Positions 1 to 6,736 of a DNA stretch of 11,956 bases are shown in pieces. How positions within the stretch are numbered: position 1 is the stretch's first letter; each line of letters begins with the position of its first letter. Below the pieces are notes generated by a model. The model had not been told where the DNA came from. It did no database searches and worked only from the letters and a program-made list of their open reading frames with translations. The stretch comes from Nitrospinae bacterium AH_259_B05_G02_I21 (GTDB lineage Bacteria; JADFOP01), in contig JALLOF010000046.1 in NCBI GenBank assembly GCA_027717595.1, positions 1 to 11,956 on the forward strand, written 5' to 3'. A program made the translations under genes and the position numbers.

Positions 1-110
1 AGTTTGATGCCACCGTGGAGCAGCGCCTTCCGCCGCACCGCATCCTCTGGGCAGCACCTTGGAACTGTCTGATAAAAAATGGGTTGTCGGCAGAGACAAT
101 TAGGGAAGAG

Positions 111-135
111 TTAATCCCAGATTGGGACTTGACGG
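111..135 (+). repeat. IS-end-like motif, left copy of an inverted pair
   Basis: This 25-base motif has the palindromic core TCCCA-gat-TGGGA. It matches the reverse complement of 3181-3204 at about 22 of 25 positions, with one gap. The right copy lies about 90 bases upstream of an IS1380-like transposase start, so I infer that both are terminal or subterminal parts of related insertion sequences. The bases just before each copy are also loosely alike (TTAGGGAAGAG against TTAGAGAGGAAATA). The two copies face inward and bracket about 3.1 kb. Confidence 0.5.
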
Positions 136-154
136 CGAGAACCGGGAGTTCGAG

Positions 155-186
155 CCAACTTCCTGTGCCGATAGGCCCGAAGTTGG
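155..186. repeat. Stem-loop with perfect 8-bp outer stem
   Basis: CCAACTTC (155-162) pairs perfectly with GAAGTTGG (179-186). Inside, GCC (167-169) can pair with GGC (174-176) around a GATA tetraloop, leaving an asymmetric internal loop. No T-run follows on either strand, so it does not look like a simple terminator. It lies just inside the IS-end-like motif and may be part of a mobile-element end or a structured RNA. Confidence 0.5.
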
Positions 187-359
187 TGTATGGACATCGA
201 CCGTGGCTGGCTTACGAGGGGCAGACAGAGTAACCCCCCACAAGCCGCGGGAACCCACGCCCCACCAGTTTCACTGGCGAGCCAGCTGTGTATAGCCTCA
301 AGTGGGGATTGGAATCTCAGGGTCGCCTAATCTGGGGTGATGGAGCCTGTGAATCGGCC

Positions 360-388
360 GAGGAGGACATATGCCCTGGCCCCTCCTC
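360..388 (-). terminator. Hairpin downstream of the regulator gene
   Basis: GAGGAGG (360-366) and CCTCCTC (382-388) form a 7-bp stem with a 15-base loop, 27 bases past the stop codon of the regulator. There is no T tract on the transcribed side, so intrinsic termination is doubtful. It could be a 3' end-stabilising or Rho-associated hairpin. Confidence 0.25.
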
Positions 389-414
389 ACGCCAATATTC
401 TCCAACGCCCTCTC

Positions 415-2184
415 TCAGGACATCCCGTAGCCGAGCATCTTCTTCCTGAGCCCCTCGCGGGAGATCCCAAGCCGCTTGGCCGCCTTCTGCTTGTTGCCGT
501 CCGTCTCGGCCAGGGCCTGACGGATGGCTTCCACCTCCACCTGGCGGACCACATCCTTGAGGGTCCCCGGCGCGGAAGCGGTCTCCCCAACTGCCCGAGC
601 GTCCGCGGTCCGTACGTGCTTGGAAAGCAGCGACGGTGTCAGCAGGCTTGAAGGGTCGGCCAGAGTGACGGCCCGCTCGATCTCATTCTTAAGCTCCCGT
701 ACATTGCCCGGCCACGCGTAGGCCGTGAATCGCTCGATGATCTCCGGGGCGATGCCCTTGAGCTCTTTCTTCCGCGTCAGGGGGAAGGTCGTGAAGAAGT
801 GCTCAGCCAGCTCAGGGATGACCTCCGGGTGCTCCCGCAGCGCGGGAAGATGGATCGGAAAAGCATTGAGCCGCCAGAAGAGGTCTTCTCGGAAGGAGCC
901 TTGCTCGATGGATTCGGGGAGGTTTTGATTGGTGGCCGCGAGCACCCTCACATCGACCTTCATGGGTTTGGACGCCCCCAGGCGATAGATCTCCCCATCC
1001 TCAAACACCCGCAAGAGCTTTGCCTGAAGCCCGACAGCCATGTCCCCGATCTCGTCAAGGAAGATGGTGCCGCCGTCGGCCTGCTCGAACTTGCCGGGAC
1101 GCTTGTCCACCCCCGTGGCGACCCCCTTCTCAATACCGAACAGCTCAGCCTCCAGGAGGCTCTCTGGGAGGGCGGCGCAGTTGAGGGGCAGGAAGGGTTT
1201 CTCGCTCCGATCGCTGTTATAGTGAATGGTCTTGGCGATGAGTTCCTTGCCGGTGCCGCTCTCGCCCGTGACGAGCACGTTGATGGAGCTGTCGATCGCC
1301 TTCTCAACGAGCCTAATCACCTGCGTCATCGCGTTGCTGCGCCCTACGATGGCGGTGAAGGGAAAGTGGTCGGAAATTTCCTGGCGGAGCCTTAGGTTCT
1401 CCTGGGCGAGCATGGTATTGTTATCGACCATGGCGTGGAGCTGAATCGTCCGCTCGATGATCAGGGCTGCCTGGTTGGCAAGGCCCTCGAGAAGTTCTGC
1501 GTCCTCGAGAGTAAATGTTCCGAGCAGCTTATTGAGGACCTGGAACGCCCCGATGATTCGGCCCTCCTTGCCCCGCAAGGGGACGCAGCAGATGGTCTTG
1601 GTCCGATAGCCCGTTCGTTCGTCCACTACAGGGCTGAATCGCTCGTCGGCGTAGGCATCCTCGACGCAGACCACCTCGCCCGTGGAGACAACGTGGCCTG
1701 CCACTCCGGTTTTCGCATCGATCCGAAGCGTCTCGGTTTCCTCAACCCCGAGGGCCACCTTGGCCCAAAGCTCCTCGCCTGATTCGCTCAGCAGGAAGAG
1801 GGTGCTTCGCTCAGCGTCCAATAGCAGGCGCGCTTCATTGGCGATGACGGCGAGCAGCCCATCAAAGTCATCCTTCCCTGAGATAGCCAACGTGGTCTTG
1901 GAAAGCTTGGAGAGGCGTTCGAGCTTCTGGAGCATGGAGGTTCTAGAAAGAAGCATATCCTCGCCTGGCTCGATTCCCAGTTCCTCTATGGAATGGACGA
2001 GCATCGCGTCGAGCTGTTCCGATAGCGCATGGAACACCTCTTCCGCCGTCGTGTAGCCCTCTCTAATGAGAACCTGGCCCAGTTTGCCAGCTTCCTTATC
2101 CTGGAGGTCGAGGCAGCTTTTGAGCTGTTCAGGTGTCAGGACACCATTATTGACGAGAATTTCGCCGATGGGAGTGGGGGCCAT
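415..2184 (-). CDS. MshEN-GAF-AAA+-Fis transcriptional regulator (sigma-54 activator family)
   Basis: A 589-residue transcription regulator. Residues 5-57 hold two 24-residue MshEN-type motifs (PIG...Q28 and KLG...Q57) split by exactly five residues, the arrangement that binds c-di-GMP in MshE-like proteins. A GAF sensor follows (about 88-248). The AAA+ domain (about 275-510) has Walker A GESGTGKE (307-314), Walker B with D377/E378, and the FREDLFWRLN arginine region. The Fis-type helix-turn-helix is at 543-585. The loop that is normally GAFTGA reads GVATGV (354-359). This is known in a subgroup of these activators, but it makes sigma-54 contact uncertain. I chose the ATG at 2184 because GGAGAGGA lies just upstream; an ATG at 2217 would add 11 residues but has a weaker site and an unconserved N-terminus. 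The first MshEN motif has Pro in place of the usual Arg. Confidence 0.93.
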   Translation of the reverse strand: MAPTPIGEILVNNGVLTPEQLKSCLDLQDKEAGKLGQVLIREGYTTAEEVFHALSEQLDAMLVHSIEELGIEPGEDMLLSRTSMLQKLERLSKLSKTTLAISGKDDFDGLLAVIANEARLLLDAERSTLFLLSESGEELWAKVALGVEETETLRIDAKTGVAGHVVSTGEVVCVEDAYADERFSPVVDERTGYRTKTICCVPLRGKEGRIIGAFQVLNKLLGTFTLEDAELLEGLANQAALIIERTIQLHAMVDNNTMLAQENLRLRQEISDHFPFTAIVGRSNAMTQVIRLVEKAIDSSINVLVTGESGTGKELIAKTIHYNSDRSEKPFLPLNCAALPESLLEAELFGIEKGVATGVDKRPGKFEQADGGTIFLDEIGDMAVGLQAKLLRVFEDGEIYRLGASKPMKVDVRVLAATNQNLPESIEQGSFREDLFWRLNAFPIHLPALREHPEVIPELAEHFFTTFPLTRKKELKGIAPEIIERFTAYAWPGNVRELKNEIERAVTLADPSSLLTPSLLSKHVRTADARAVGETASAPGTLKDVVRQVEVEAIRQALAETDGNKQKAAKRLGISREGLRKKMLGYGMS

Positions 2185-2422
2185 TAAGTTAGGTCCTCTC
2201 CTTCTTCGAGCTCCCATAATGATAACCTGAGTTTACGCAGCATTTGCCGTCAGATGGCCTAAATATTCACTTTTGGCCGTGCATTCTAGGGAAGAAGGTA
2301 ACCAAAGAGACAAAAACATCCAATTTAAGTTTATCACAATTTTGACTACTTCGCCCCATAATCCAGGATCAACTGAAAATCGATTGGTGCGGCGTCTGTT
2401 GCGGTCCTTACCACGGATGAGT

Positions 2423-2770
2423 TCAACCCTGATACGGTTGGGTCTGGCGAACATAACCTGATGCATATGTACGGACTTCCCCCAAGAGTACGACGCGTTT
2501 GGCCTCCCCCCGCCGGAAGTCCTGGAAGAGGGGGCTCTTTTGGAGGACCTCGAGACTGATCTTAATCATAACAACGTCCCAGATGGAAATCAACTGAGTC
2601 GCCTGTAGTAGCACCGGTGTCAACACCAGGTCTGCACACAGGGCGACGATCATGACTATGGCGGAGAGATATCCAAAGGATACCGTAGGCGCGAAGTTGG
2701 AAGCCAATAGGGTCAGGAACCCCATTGCCAGGGCCACCGAAGTAATGCAGATGGGCCGCCCTCGCCTCCC
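2423..2770 (-). pseudogene. RND/MMPL exporter, C-terminal remnant with broken cyclic-nucleotide-binding tail
   Basis: This frame begins abruptly with GRPICITS and carries the last membrane part of an RND (MMPL-type) exporter: a TSxxLAxGFLxLLASNFAPT helix, then a hydrophobic segment ending LVLTPVLL. The Q-x-I-x-I-WDVV linker after it leads to KSPLFQDFRRGEAKRVVLLGEVRTYASG, which matches the start of a cyclic-nucleotide-binding fold found at the tail of some of these exporters. The frame ends soon afterwards. Fragments such as QVMFARP and RIRVELI in another frame (about 2390-2466) look like the next part of that fold, so a frameshift plus deletion is likely. All the N-terminal exporter domains are missing. 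There is no start codon or ribosome site of its own. Confidence 0.75.
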
Positions 2771-2772
2771 TG

Positions 2773-2889
2773 CCCGATATCCTTTCTGTAATGCATGCCT
2801 TCGAATGAAATCTTCTCCAACTCCTGGTAGACCCGTTGGCCGGCTTTATCCAGGCTCGGGTCCCCCACGACCACCACGATGGCCGTCAC
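2773..2889 (-). pseudogene. purD: purD (phosphoribosylamine-glycine ligase) 3' end remnant
   Basis: About 38 residues, from VTAIVVVVGDPSLDKAGQ to the YRKDIG motif, match the extreme C-terminus of PurD, where family members read V-T-A-x-G-x-(S/T)-L-x-x-A-x-x-R-x-Y and end YRxDIGxRA. PurD ligates glycine to phosphoribosylamine in purine synthesis. Only this tail is present; the ATP-grasp domains are absent, so it cannot be active. It is fused in frame to the transposase N-terminus upstream and changes frame into the RND exporter remnant downstream. The assignment rests on motif recognition, not on a search. Confidence 0.65.
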
Positions 2890-3093
2890 CATCAGCAAGA
2901 CCAGCTGAGAGATGGTGTAGAGACGCACCCTTTTGTCCAACCCCAGCGGCCCGTCACAAAACGCCGGCAGGCCGACCTTCCTGAGGTAGGTGACAAAGGG
3001 CTTGGCGCCGCTGGAAGAGGTTAGGTGCTTCTCGTCGAACCGGACGGTCTTGACCTTGCCCTGGCCCCAGAGATTTGCTACAGTCGTATTCAC
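2887..3093 (-). pseudogene. IS1380-like transposase, N-terminal remnant
   Basis: A GTG start (3093) has a strong GGAGG site (3104-3108) ten bases upstream. The first ~68 residues resemble the N-terminus of IS1380-family transposases: VRFDEKHLTSSSGAKPF, then a leucine-rich segment around YTISQLVLLM. The sequence then runs in frame into a purD tail, so the catalytic DDE domain is missing. Together the two pieces form one open frame of 126 codons (2713-3093) whose last ~19 codons are out of frame with the exporter remnant. It is a dead 5' end, although its own initiation signals are intact. The family call is moderate. Confidence 0.6.
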
Positions 3094-3180
3094 CTTTTAG
3101 GTACCTCCTCTGGGGCGAAGTGGTGCGCTCTAACAACCCCACTTTACTACAGTTGGAGGCTTTTCTTCTTCAAAATCACA

Positions 3181-3204
3181 CCGCCAAATCCCAATCTGGG
3201 TTAA
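3181..3204 (-). repeat. IS-end-like motif, right copy of an inverted pair
   Basis: Read on the minus strand this is TTAACCCAGATTGGGATTTG followed by GCGG, a near-copy of 111-135. It lies about 90 bases upstream of the IS1380-like start codon and reads into that gene, as expected for the left end of the element. An exact element boundary or target-site duplication is not visible. Confidence 0.5.
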
Positions 3205-3259
3205 TATTTCCTCTCTAAGCAAGTTGGCCGTGTCAAGGAATGTTAGCCCCTTAGTAACA

Positions 3260-3279
3260 GGTGCAGAAGGCATTGCACC
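3260..3279. repeat. Small inverted repeat upstream of the ABC operon
   Basis: GGTGCA (3260-3265) and TGCACC (3274-3279) form a perfect 6-bp inverted repeat with an 8-base spacer. It lies about 18 bp upstream of the candidate -35 box of the ABC genes, so it could be an operator. Nothing else identifies it. Confidence 0.35.
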
Positions 3280-3296
3280 CTGCCCCGTCACTGCGG

Positions 3297-3325
3297 TTGT
3301 GCAACGGCACGAGCTTCTTTATAGT
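3297..3325 (+). promoter_or_regulatory. Candidate sigma-70 promoter for the ABC operon
   Basis: A -35 box TTGTGC (3297-3302) is followed by a 17-base spacer and a -10 box TATAGT (3320-3325, 5 of 6 to consensus). The predicted start near 3332 places the 3331-3352 hairpin at the very 5' end of the transcript. The -35 match is only 3 of 6, so confidence is limited. Confidence 0.4.
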
Positions 3326-3330
3326 AGCTC

Positions 3331-3352
3331 CATCGGGCGTCTCCGCCCGATG
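3331..3352 (+). promoter_or_regulatory. Perfect 9-bp hairpin abutting the ribosome site of the ABC ATPase gene
   Basis: CATCGGGCG (3331-3339) pairs with CGCCCGATG (3344-3352) around a TCTC loop. The stem ends exactly where the GGAGGG ribosome site begins (3353-3358). A 5' stabilising hairpin or a translation-control element is likely; no T-run follows, so it is not a terminator for + strand transcription. Confidence 0.5.
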
Positions 3353-3365
3353 GGAGGGTTGATCG

Positions 3366-4223
3366 GTGGATAGGCCCCGGGCCATCACGGTGGACCGCCT
3401 GACGAAGTTCTTCCCCGCCCCATGGACGTGGTCTCGTCTTATGCGCCCCTGGCAGCCGGTGGAGCCGACCCGGGCGCTGTGGGAGTTCGCCCTCTCCGTG
3501 GCACAAGGCGAGCTGGTGGTGCTGGTGGGCCCCAACGGCTCCGGCAAGACGACCCTGCTGAAGATTTTGAGCAGCCTAATTCTACCGACATCGGGAAGCG
3601 TCAGGGTGTTGGGGATGGACCCCGCCCGCCAGGCCGACGAGGTTAAGGCCCAGGTGGGGCTCATCACAGGCGACGAGAGGAGCTTCTACTGGCGGCTCTC
3701 CGCCACAGAGAACCTCCGCTTCTTCGCCACACTATACGGCTTGCGGGGAGAGGCGGCACGGGCGCGGGTCGCTTGGCTCCTTGATCTGCTGGAGGTCGAG
3801 GGCCCGGACCGGCGGGTCCAGGTGCTTTCGGCCGGGATGAGGCAACGGCTGGCCATAGCCCGGGGCCTGCTCGCCGACCCCCCCGTCTTGCTCCTGGACG
3901 AGCCCACCCGGCATCTGGACCCGCCCACGACGCGCCGGGTCCAGGCGTTCATCCGCCACGAGCTGGTCGAACGCCAGGGCAAAACGGTGCTCTACGCGAC
4001 CCACTCCGTCCACGAGGCGGCGAGCCTGGCCGATCGTGTGGCTGTGTTGCACGCCGGGCGCTTGGCCGCGGTGGGGACGCTTCCCGACCTCGCCAAGACC
4101 GTTGGCCACTCGGGCTCCGACGTTGAGACGCTCTACGCCTTGCTGGCGAAAGATGGTCACCCCGGCCAAAAAGCCCCCATTGCGGAGGACTCGCCTTCTC
4201 GGACGGGCGAGGAAGTGTCATGA
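3366..4223 (+). CDS. ABC transporter ATP-binding protein (ABC-2 type exporter)
   Basis: A 285-residue ATPase that powers the adjacent permease. It shows Walker A GPNGSGKT (55-62), signature LSAGM (154-158, a variant of LSGGQ), Walker B VLLLDEPT (174-181), the D-loop HLDP (183-186) and H-loop His213. At the Q-loop position the sequence is GDERSFYWRL, as in many ABC-2 ATPases that lack the Gln. A 30-residue N-terminal stretch rich in Trp and Pro (17-36) precedes the fold. The start is GTG at 3366, with GGAGGG seven bases upstream. The last codons overlap the permease start in an ATGA junction, so the two are translationally coupled. The pair converges on the peptide-modification genes. I infer export of that peptide or immunity to it, but ABC-2 systems also export drugs or polysaccharides. 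Confidence 0.92.
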   Translation: MDRPRAITVDRLTKFFPAPWTWSRLMRPWQPVEPTRALWEFALSVAQGELVVLVGPNGSGKTTLLKILSSLILPTSGSVRVLGMDPARQADEVKAQVGLITGDERSFYWRLSATENLRFFATLYGLRGEAARARVAWLLDLLEVEGPDRRVQVLSAGMRQRLAIARGLLADPPVLLLDEPTRHLDPPTTRRVQAFIRHELVERQGKTVLYATHSVHEAASLADRVAVLHAGRLAAVGTLPDLAKTVGHSGSDVETLYALLAKDGHPGQKAPIAEDSPSRTGEEVS

Positions 4224-5029
4224 ATTGGCGGGTGCTGCCGGCGTTTCTCAAAAAAGATTTCCTCGTTGACAGCAGCTATATCTATTCTTTTGGCTCTAAT
4301 ATCCTGTATGTTGCCATCTCCATGGCCACCTTCTTCTTCATCGATCGGCTCTTCGGCAACCGCCTGGTGTCTCACCTGGAGCCATTCGGGGTCGCGTTCT
4401 TCTCCTACGTGCTGCTGAATCTGGCCTTTTTCAACTATGTGGGGACGAGCCTGGGCGGCGTGGCGGGCCGACTCTCAAGTGAGCGCCAAATGGGCACGCT
4501 GGAGGCCCTGCTCATGACCCCGACATCCATGGCCACGTTTGTCCTGTCCATGAACCTGTGGAACTTTTGTATTGCCACCTTCGATATGGTCCTCTATCTG
4601 CTCGTCGGCGCCCTGGTCTTCGGTGTCGACTTCTCCTCGGTAAACCTCCTGTCGGCGGGATGCATCCTGGGCCTGAGCGTTTTGGCGTTTTCCTGTCTGG
4701 GGACCCTCGATGCCTGTTTCGTCCTCGCCTTCCAGCGGGGCAGCCCCGTGGCATGGTTCGCCGGGAGCCTCTTGGGGCTGGTCGGAGGGGTGTACGTACC
4801 CGTGAGCGTCCTGCCCGACTGGCTGCAGCTCGTGGCCCGGTTGAACCCCGTAACGTATGCTGTCGAGGCGATGCAACGGGCGGTTTACCATGGCGCCTCG
4901 CTCCGGGACGTCAGCCCCCACGCCACAGCCCTCGCGCTCTTTGTTCTCCTCTTGATCCCGGTCAGCTATTGGACCCTCACCCGGGCCATTCGCAGGGCGA
5001 AAATCAACGGCAGCCTGACCCACTACTGA
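4220..5029 (+). CDS. ABC-2 type transporter permease
   Basis: A 269-residue integral membrane protein with about six hydrophobic segments: near residues 23-45, 54-75, 105-135, 140-165, 175-195 and 230-250. A cytoplasmic coupling stretch rich in Ser, Glu and Arg (GRLSSERQMGTLEALLMTP) follows the second segment. The PVSVLPDWLQLVARLNPVTYAVEAMQ region before the last segment is characteristic of ABC-2 permeases. The ATG at 4220 overlaps the ATPase stop by four bases. The substrate cannot be read from the sequence. It ends 54 bases from the stop codon of the converging cluster, and I see no clear bidirectional terminator in between. Confidence 0.92.
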   Translation: MNWRVLPAFLKKDFLVDSSYIYSFGSNILYVAISMATFFFIDRLFGNRLVSHLEPFGVAFFSYVLLNLAFFNYVGTSLGGVAGRLSSERQMGTLEALLMTPTSMATFVLSMNLWNFCIATFDMVLYLLVGALVFGVDFSSVNLLSAGCILGLSVLAFSCLGTLDACFVLAFQRGSPVAWFAGSLLGLVGGVYVPVSVLPDWLQLVARLNPVTYAVEAMQRAVYHGASLRDVSPHATALALFVLLLIPVSYWTLTRAIRRAKINGSLTHY

Positions 5030-5082
5030 CCGGCTCTTCGCAGGGATCGGGTCGGAGCAACGGAGGCGATTAATCTTCGTCG

Positions 5083-6732
5083 CTACGGACGGGTGTGTCC
5101 TGCCAGACGGCGGAGGCAAAAGGCCACATACCCTCGCCAGCCGGTCGCTCCCCCGGCCTGGAGGGTGAGGCGGGTGGAGGCTGGCCGGAGCGTCAACCAG
5201 AGGTAGCGGAGCCGCTTACTCCAGGTGGGGCAGCGCGACCCGTAGATGAGCCAGCCCCAGAGGAGGGAGCCCCGATGGCGCTCGAACCGGTGCACCAGTC
5301 GACGCTCCGGAAGGGTGAGGGGGACCCCGGCGAGGGCCACGTGAATCTCCGATGGGACGGGAGCGGCGGCATAACGGGCCGCCAGCAGGAGGCTCATAGC
5401 GAGGGAGGAGAGAAGCCCAAAAGACTGCGCTTCGTCCAGCAGGAGGGGCCAGTCGAGCGAATCGCCGTATCGCTCGATGACGGCGGCCATGTCGGCCAGC
5501 AGCATGAGCCGGTCGTAACGATGCACGACGGCGTGGTCGGCCAGGTGGAGCAGCAGGTGATGGGGGGCCAGTCCCTGGGTCGCGTAGCCGGCCAGGTCGA
5601 AGCCCTGCGCGTCGGTCCAGAGGCGCTCGTCGTTCACGGCGGTCACAAGGCCGTAGGGGAGGCTGGTGTTCCTCAGGTGCCAGTGGAGATGGAGAGAGGC
5701 TCGATAAGGGTCGGGGTGTCTCAACCAAGATGAGTTGAGGGTGACGCCGACAGAGGGGATCCCCTCCGCCTCGGGGCCAGTGAACGCTTCGTAGCCCATC
5801 TCGGACAGAACGCGGGCGGCTTTGGAGAAATCACCGGGACGAAGAAGCAGGTCCACATCGCCCATGGGGCGGCAGCCCACCGAAGGGTAGACCGCCTCGG
5901 CCAGGTGGGCGCCTTTCAACACCACCACGTCCACCCCAGCCTGGTGAAGCTGGGCGATGATAGAGGCCACCCCCTTGAAAATGCGAAGGTTCCGGGCCGC
6001 TATAGCATAATGAAACTGGGTGAGCCGGTGGCGAACGGCCTCGGGAAGCGCGGCGGCAAATTGTTCATCCGTCTGACACCGGTAACCGAAGAGACCTCCC
6101 AGCCCCTCTCGCAAAACAAGGTCGATCCACTCTTCCCAGTCAAACGGCTCTTCCGGGTGATCACGTGAAGCGCCAGGGGTCGCCGTCCTCCCTCGGGCCA
6201 GAAGCTCGTGAGTGATCCGGTAGGCGGGGGTCGCCCGCATGCGGCGAATGAGCCTCCAGCCCCCGTCTGGTATCCAGGGTGCGAGTCGTCCGATGAGGAA
6301 CCATCTCTGCAGGGAAGGAAGAGGTCGCCAGGTGTCTCCACGATGAACGGCCGTCACTCTCCCGAGGATAGCGTCGGCAGGGACAACCTCGGCGGTTCCG
6401 AGGAGGGCGTCGCCCCGCAGGAGGAACGTGACGTCGCCGTTGGTCTCAAGGCGCCTGATGATGCGGTGGGCGATGTGGCGGTCACCCCGCTGGTAGAAGG
6501 CGATGACACCCGGGCGGAGGTCGGCGGACCTGCAAGGGGCGACCTCGATGAGCTCGCCGTTGCGGATGGTGCGGCCCATGCTGTAGCCGGGGGCTCGCAT
6601 CCGAAAGCGGTTGCCTTGCTGGAGGATGGGGCGGGCGAGTGCAAGGAGCTCTGCCCCGGAGGCGTACAGCACTCGGGGCCTCTCCGTGGCGGGGGTCTTC
6701 GCTTCCGACCGGTCAGACGGGATGGGGGCCAT
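5083..6732 (-). CDS. Fusion of S24/S26 peptidase-like domain and NTP_transf_5-like nucleotidyltransferase
   Basis: A 549-residue two-domain protein. Residues ~40-135 form a LexA/signal-peptidase-type fold: Ser51 in the GYSMG context, His89 in HIAHRII, and a later RGDAL motif, matching the Ser-His dyad of ER/SipW-type signal peptidases rather than the Ser-Lys dyad. No membrane anchor is visible, so it should be cytosolic. Residues ~195-480 match the uncharacterised nucleotidyltransferase family found in peptide-tailoring clusters, with VVLKG (K273) and the metal-binding GDVD (291-294). I chose ATG 6732, four bases after the kinase stop; the longer form from 6780 overlaps the kinase gene by 44 bases and adds 16 residues read out of frame with it. 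Likely role (inference): nucleotidylation of the modified peptide, with the peptidase-like part removing a leader or binding a partner. Confidence 0.85.
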   Translation of the reverse strand: MAPIPSDRSEAKTPATERPRVLYASGAELLALARPILQQGNRFRMRAPGYSMGRTIRNGELIEVAPCRSADLRPGVIAFYQRGDRHIAHRIIRRLETNGDVTFLLRGDALLGTAEVVPADAILGRVTAVHRGDTWRPLPSLQRWFLIGRLAPWIPDGGWRLIRRMRATPAYRITHELLARGRTATPGASRDHPEEPFDWEEWIDLVLREGLGGLFGYRCQTDEQFAAALPEAVRHRLTQFHYAIAARNLRIFKGVASIIAQLHQAGVDVVVLKGAHLAEAVYPSVGCRPMGDVDLLLRPGDFSKAARVLSEMGYEAFTGPEAEGIPSVGVTLNSSWLRHPDPYRASLHLHWHLRNTSLPYGLVTAVNDERLWTDAQGFDLAGYATQGLAPHHLLLHLADHAVVHRYDRLMLLADMAAVIERYGDSLDWPLLLDEAQSFGLLSSLAMSLLLAARYAAAPVPSEIHVALAGVPLTLPERRLVHRFERHRGSLLWGWLIYGSRCPTWSKRLRYLWLTLRPASTRLTLQAGGATGWRGYVAFCLRRLAGHTRP

Positions 6733-6736
6733 TCTG

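Larger units (their letters stand above)
1..414. other. Intergenic region without an intact gene
   Basis: I see no convincing gene here. One frame on the + strand stays open from the window edge to about position 230, and its first 60 bases have coding-like third positions, so a decayed 3' end of an upstream gene is possible, but I recognise no family. The stretch holds an insertion-sequence-end-like motif (111-135), a strong stem-loop (155-186), a reversed partial copy of the same motif core around 326-337, and a hairpin just past the stop of the regulator gene (360-388). Confidence 0.6.

Noticed and set aside
799-1395. 198-codon + strand frame opposite the regulator
   Set aside because: It mirrors the AAA+ domain coding sequence on the other strand; no ribosome site or domain.
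2233-2466. 77-codon frame upstream of the regulator as a real gene
   Set aside because: No ribosome site and no family; its first part looks like the frameshifted continuation of the exporter's nucleotide-binding tail, and the rest is the regulator's upstream region.
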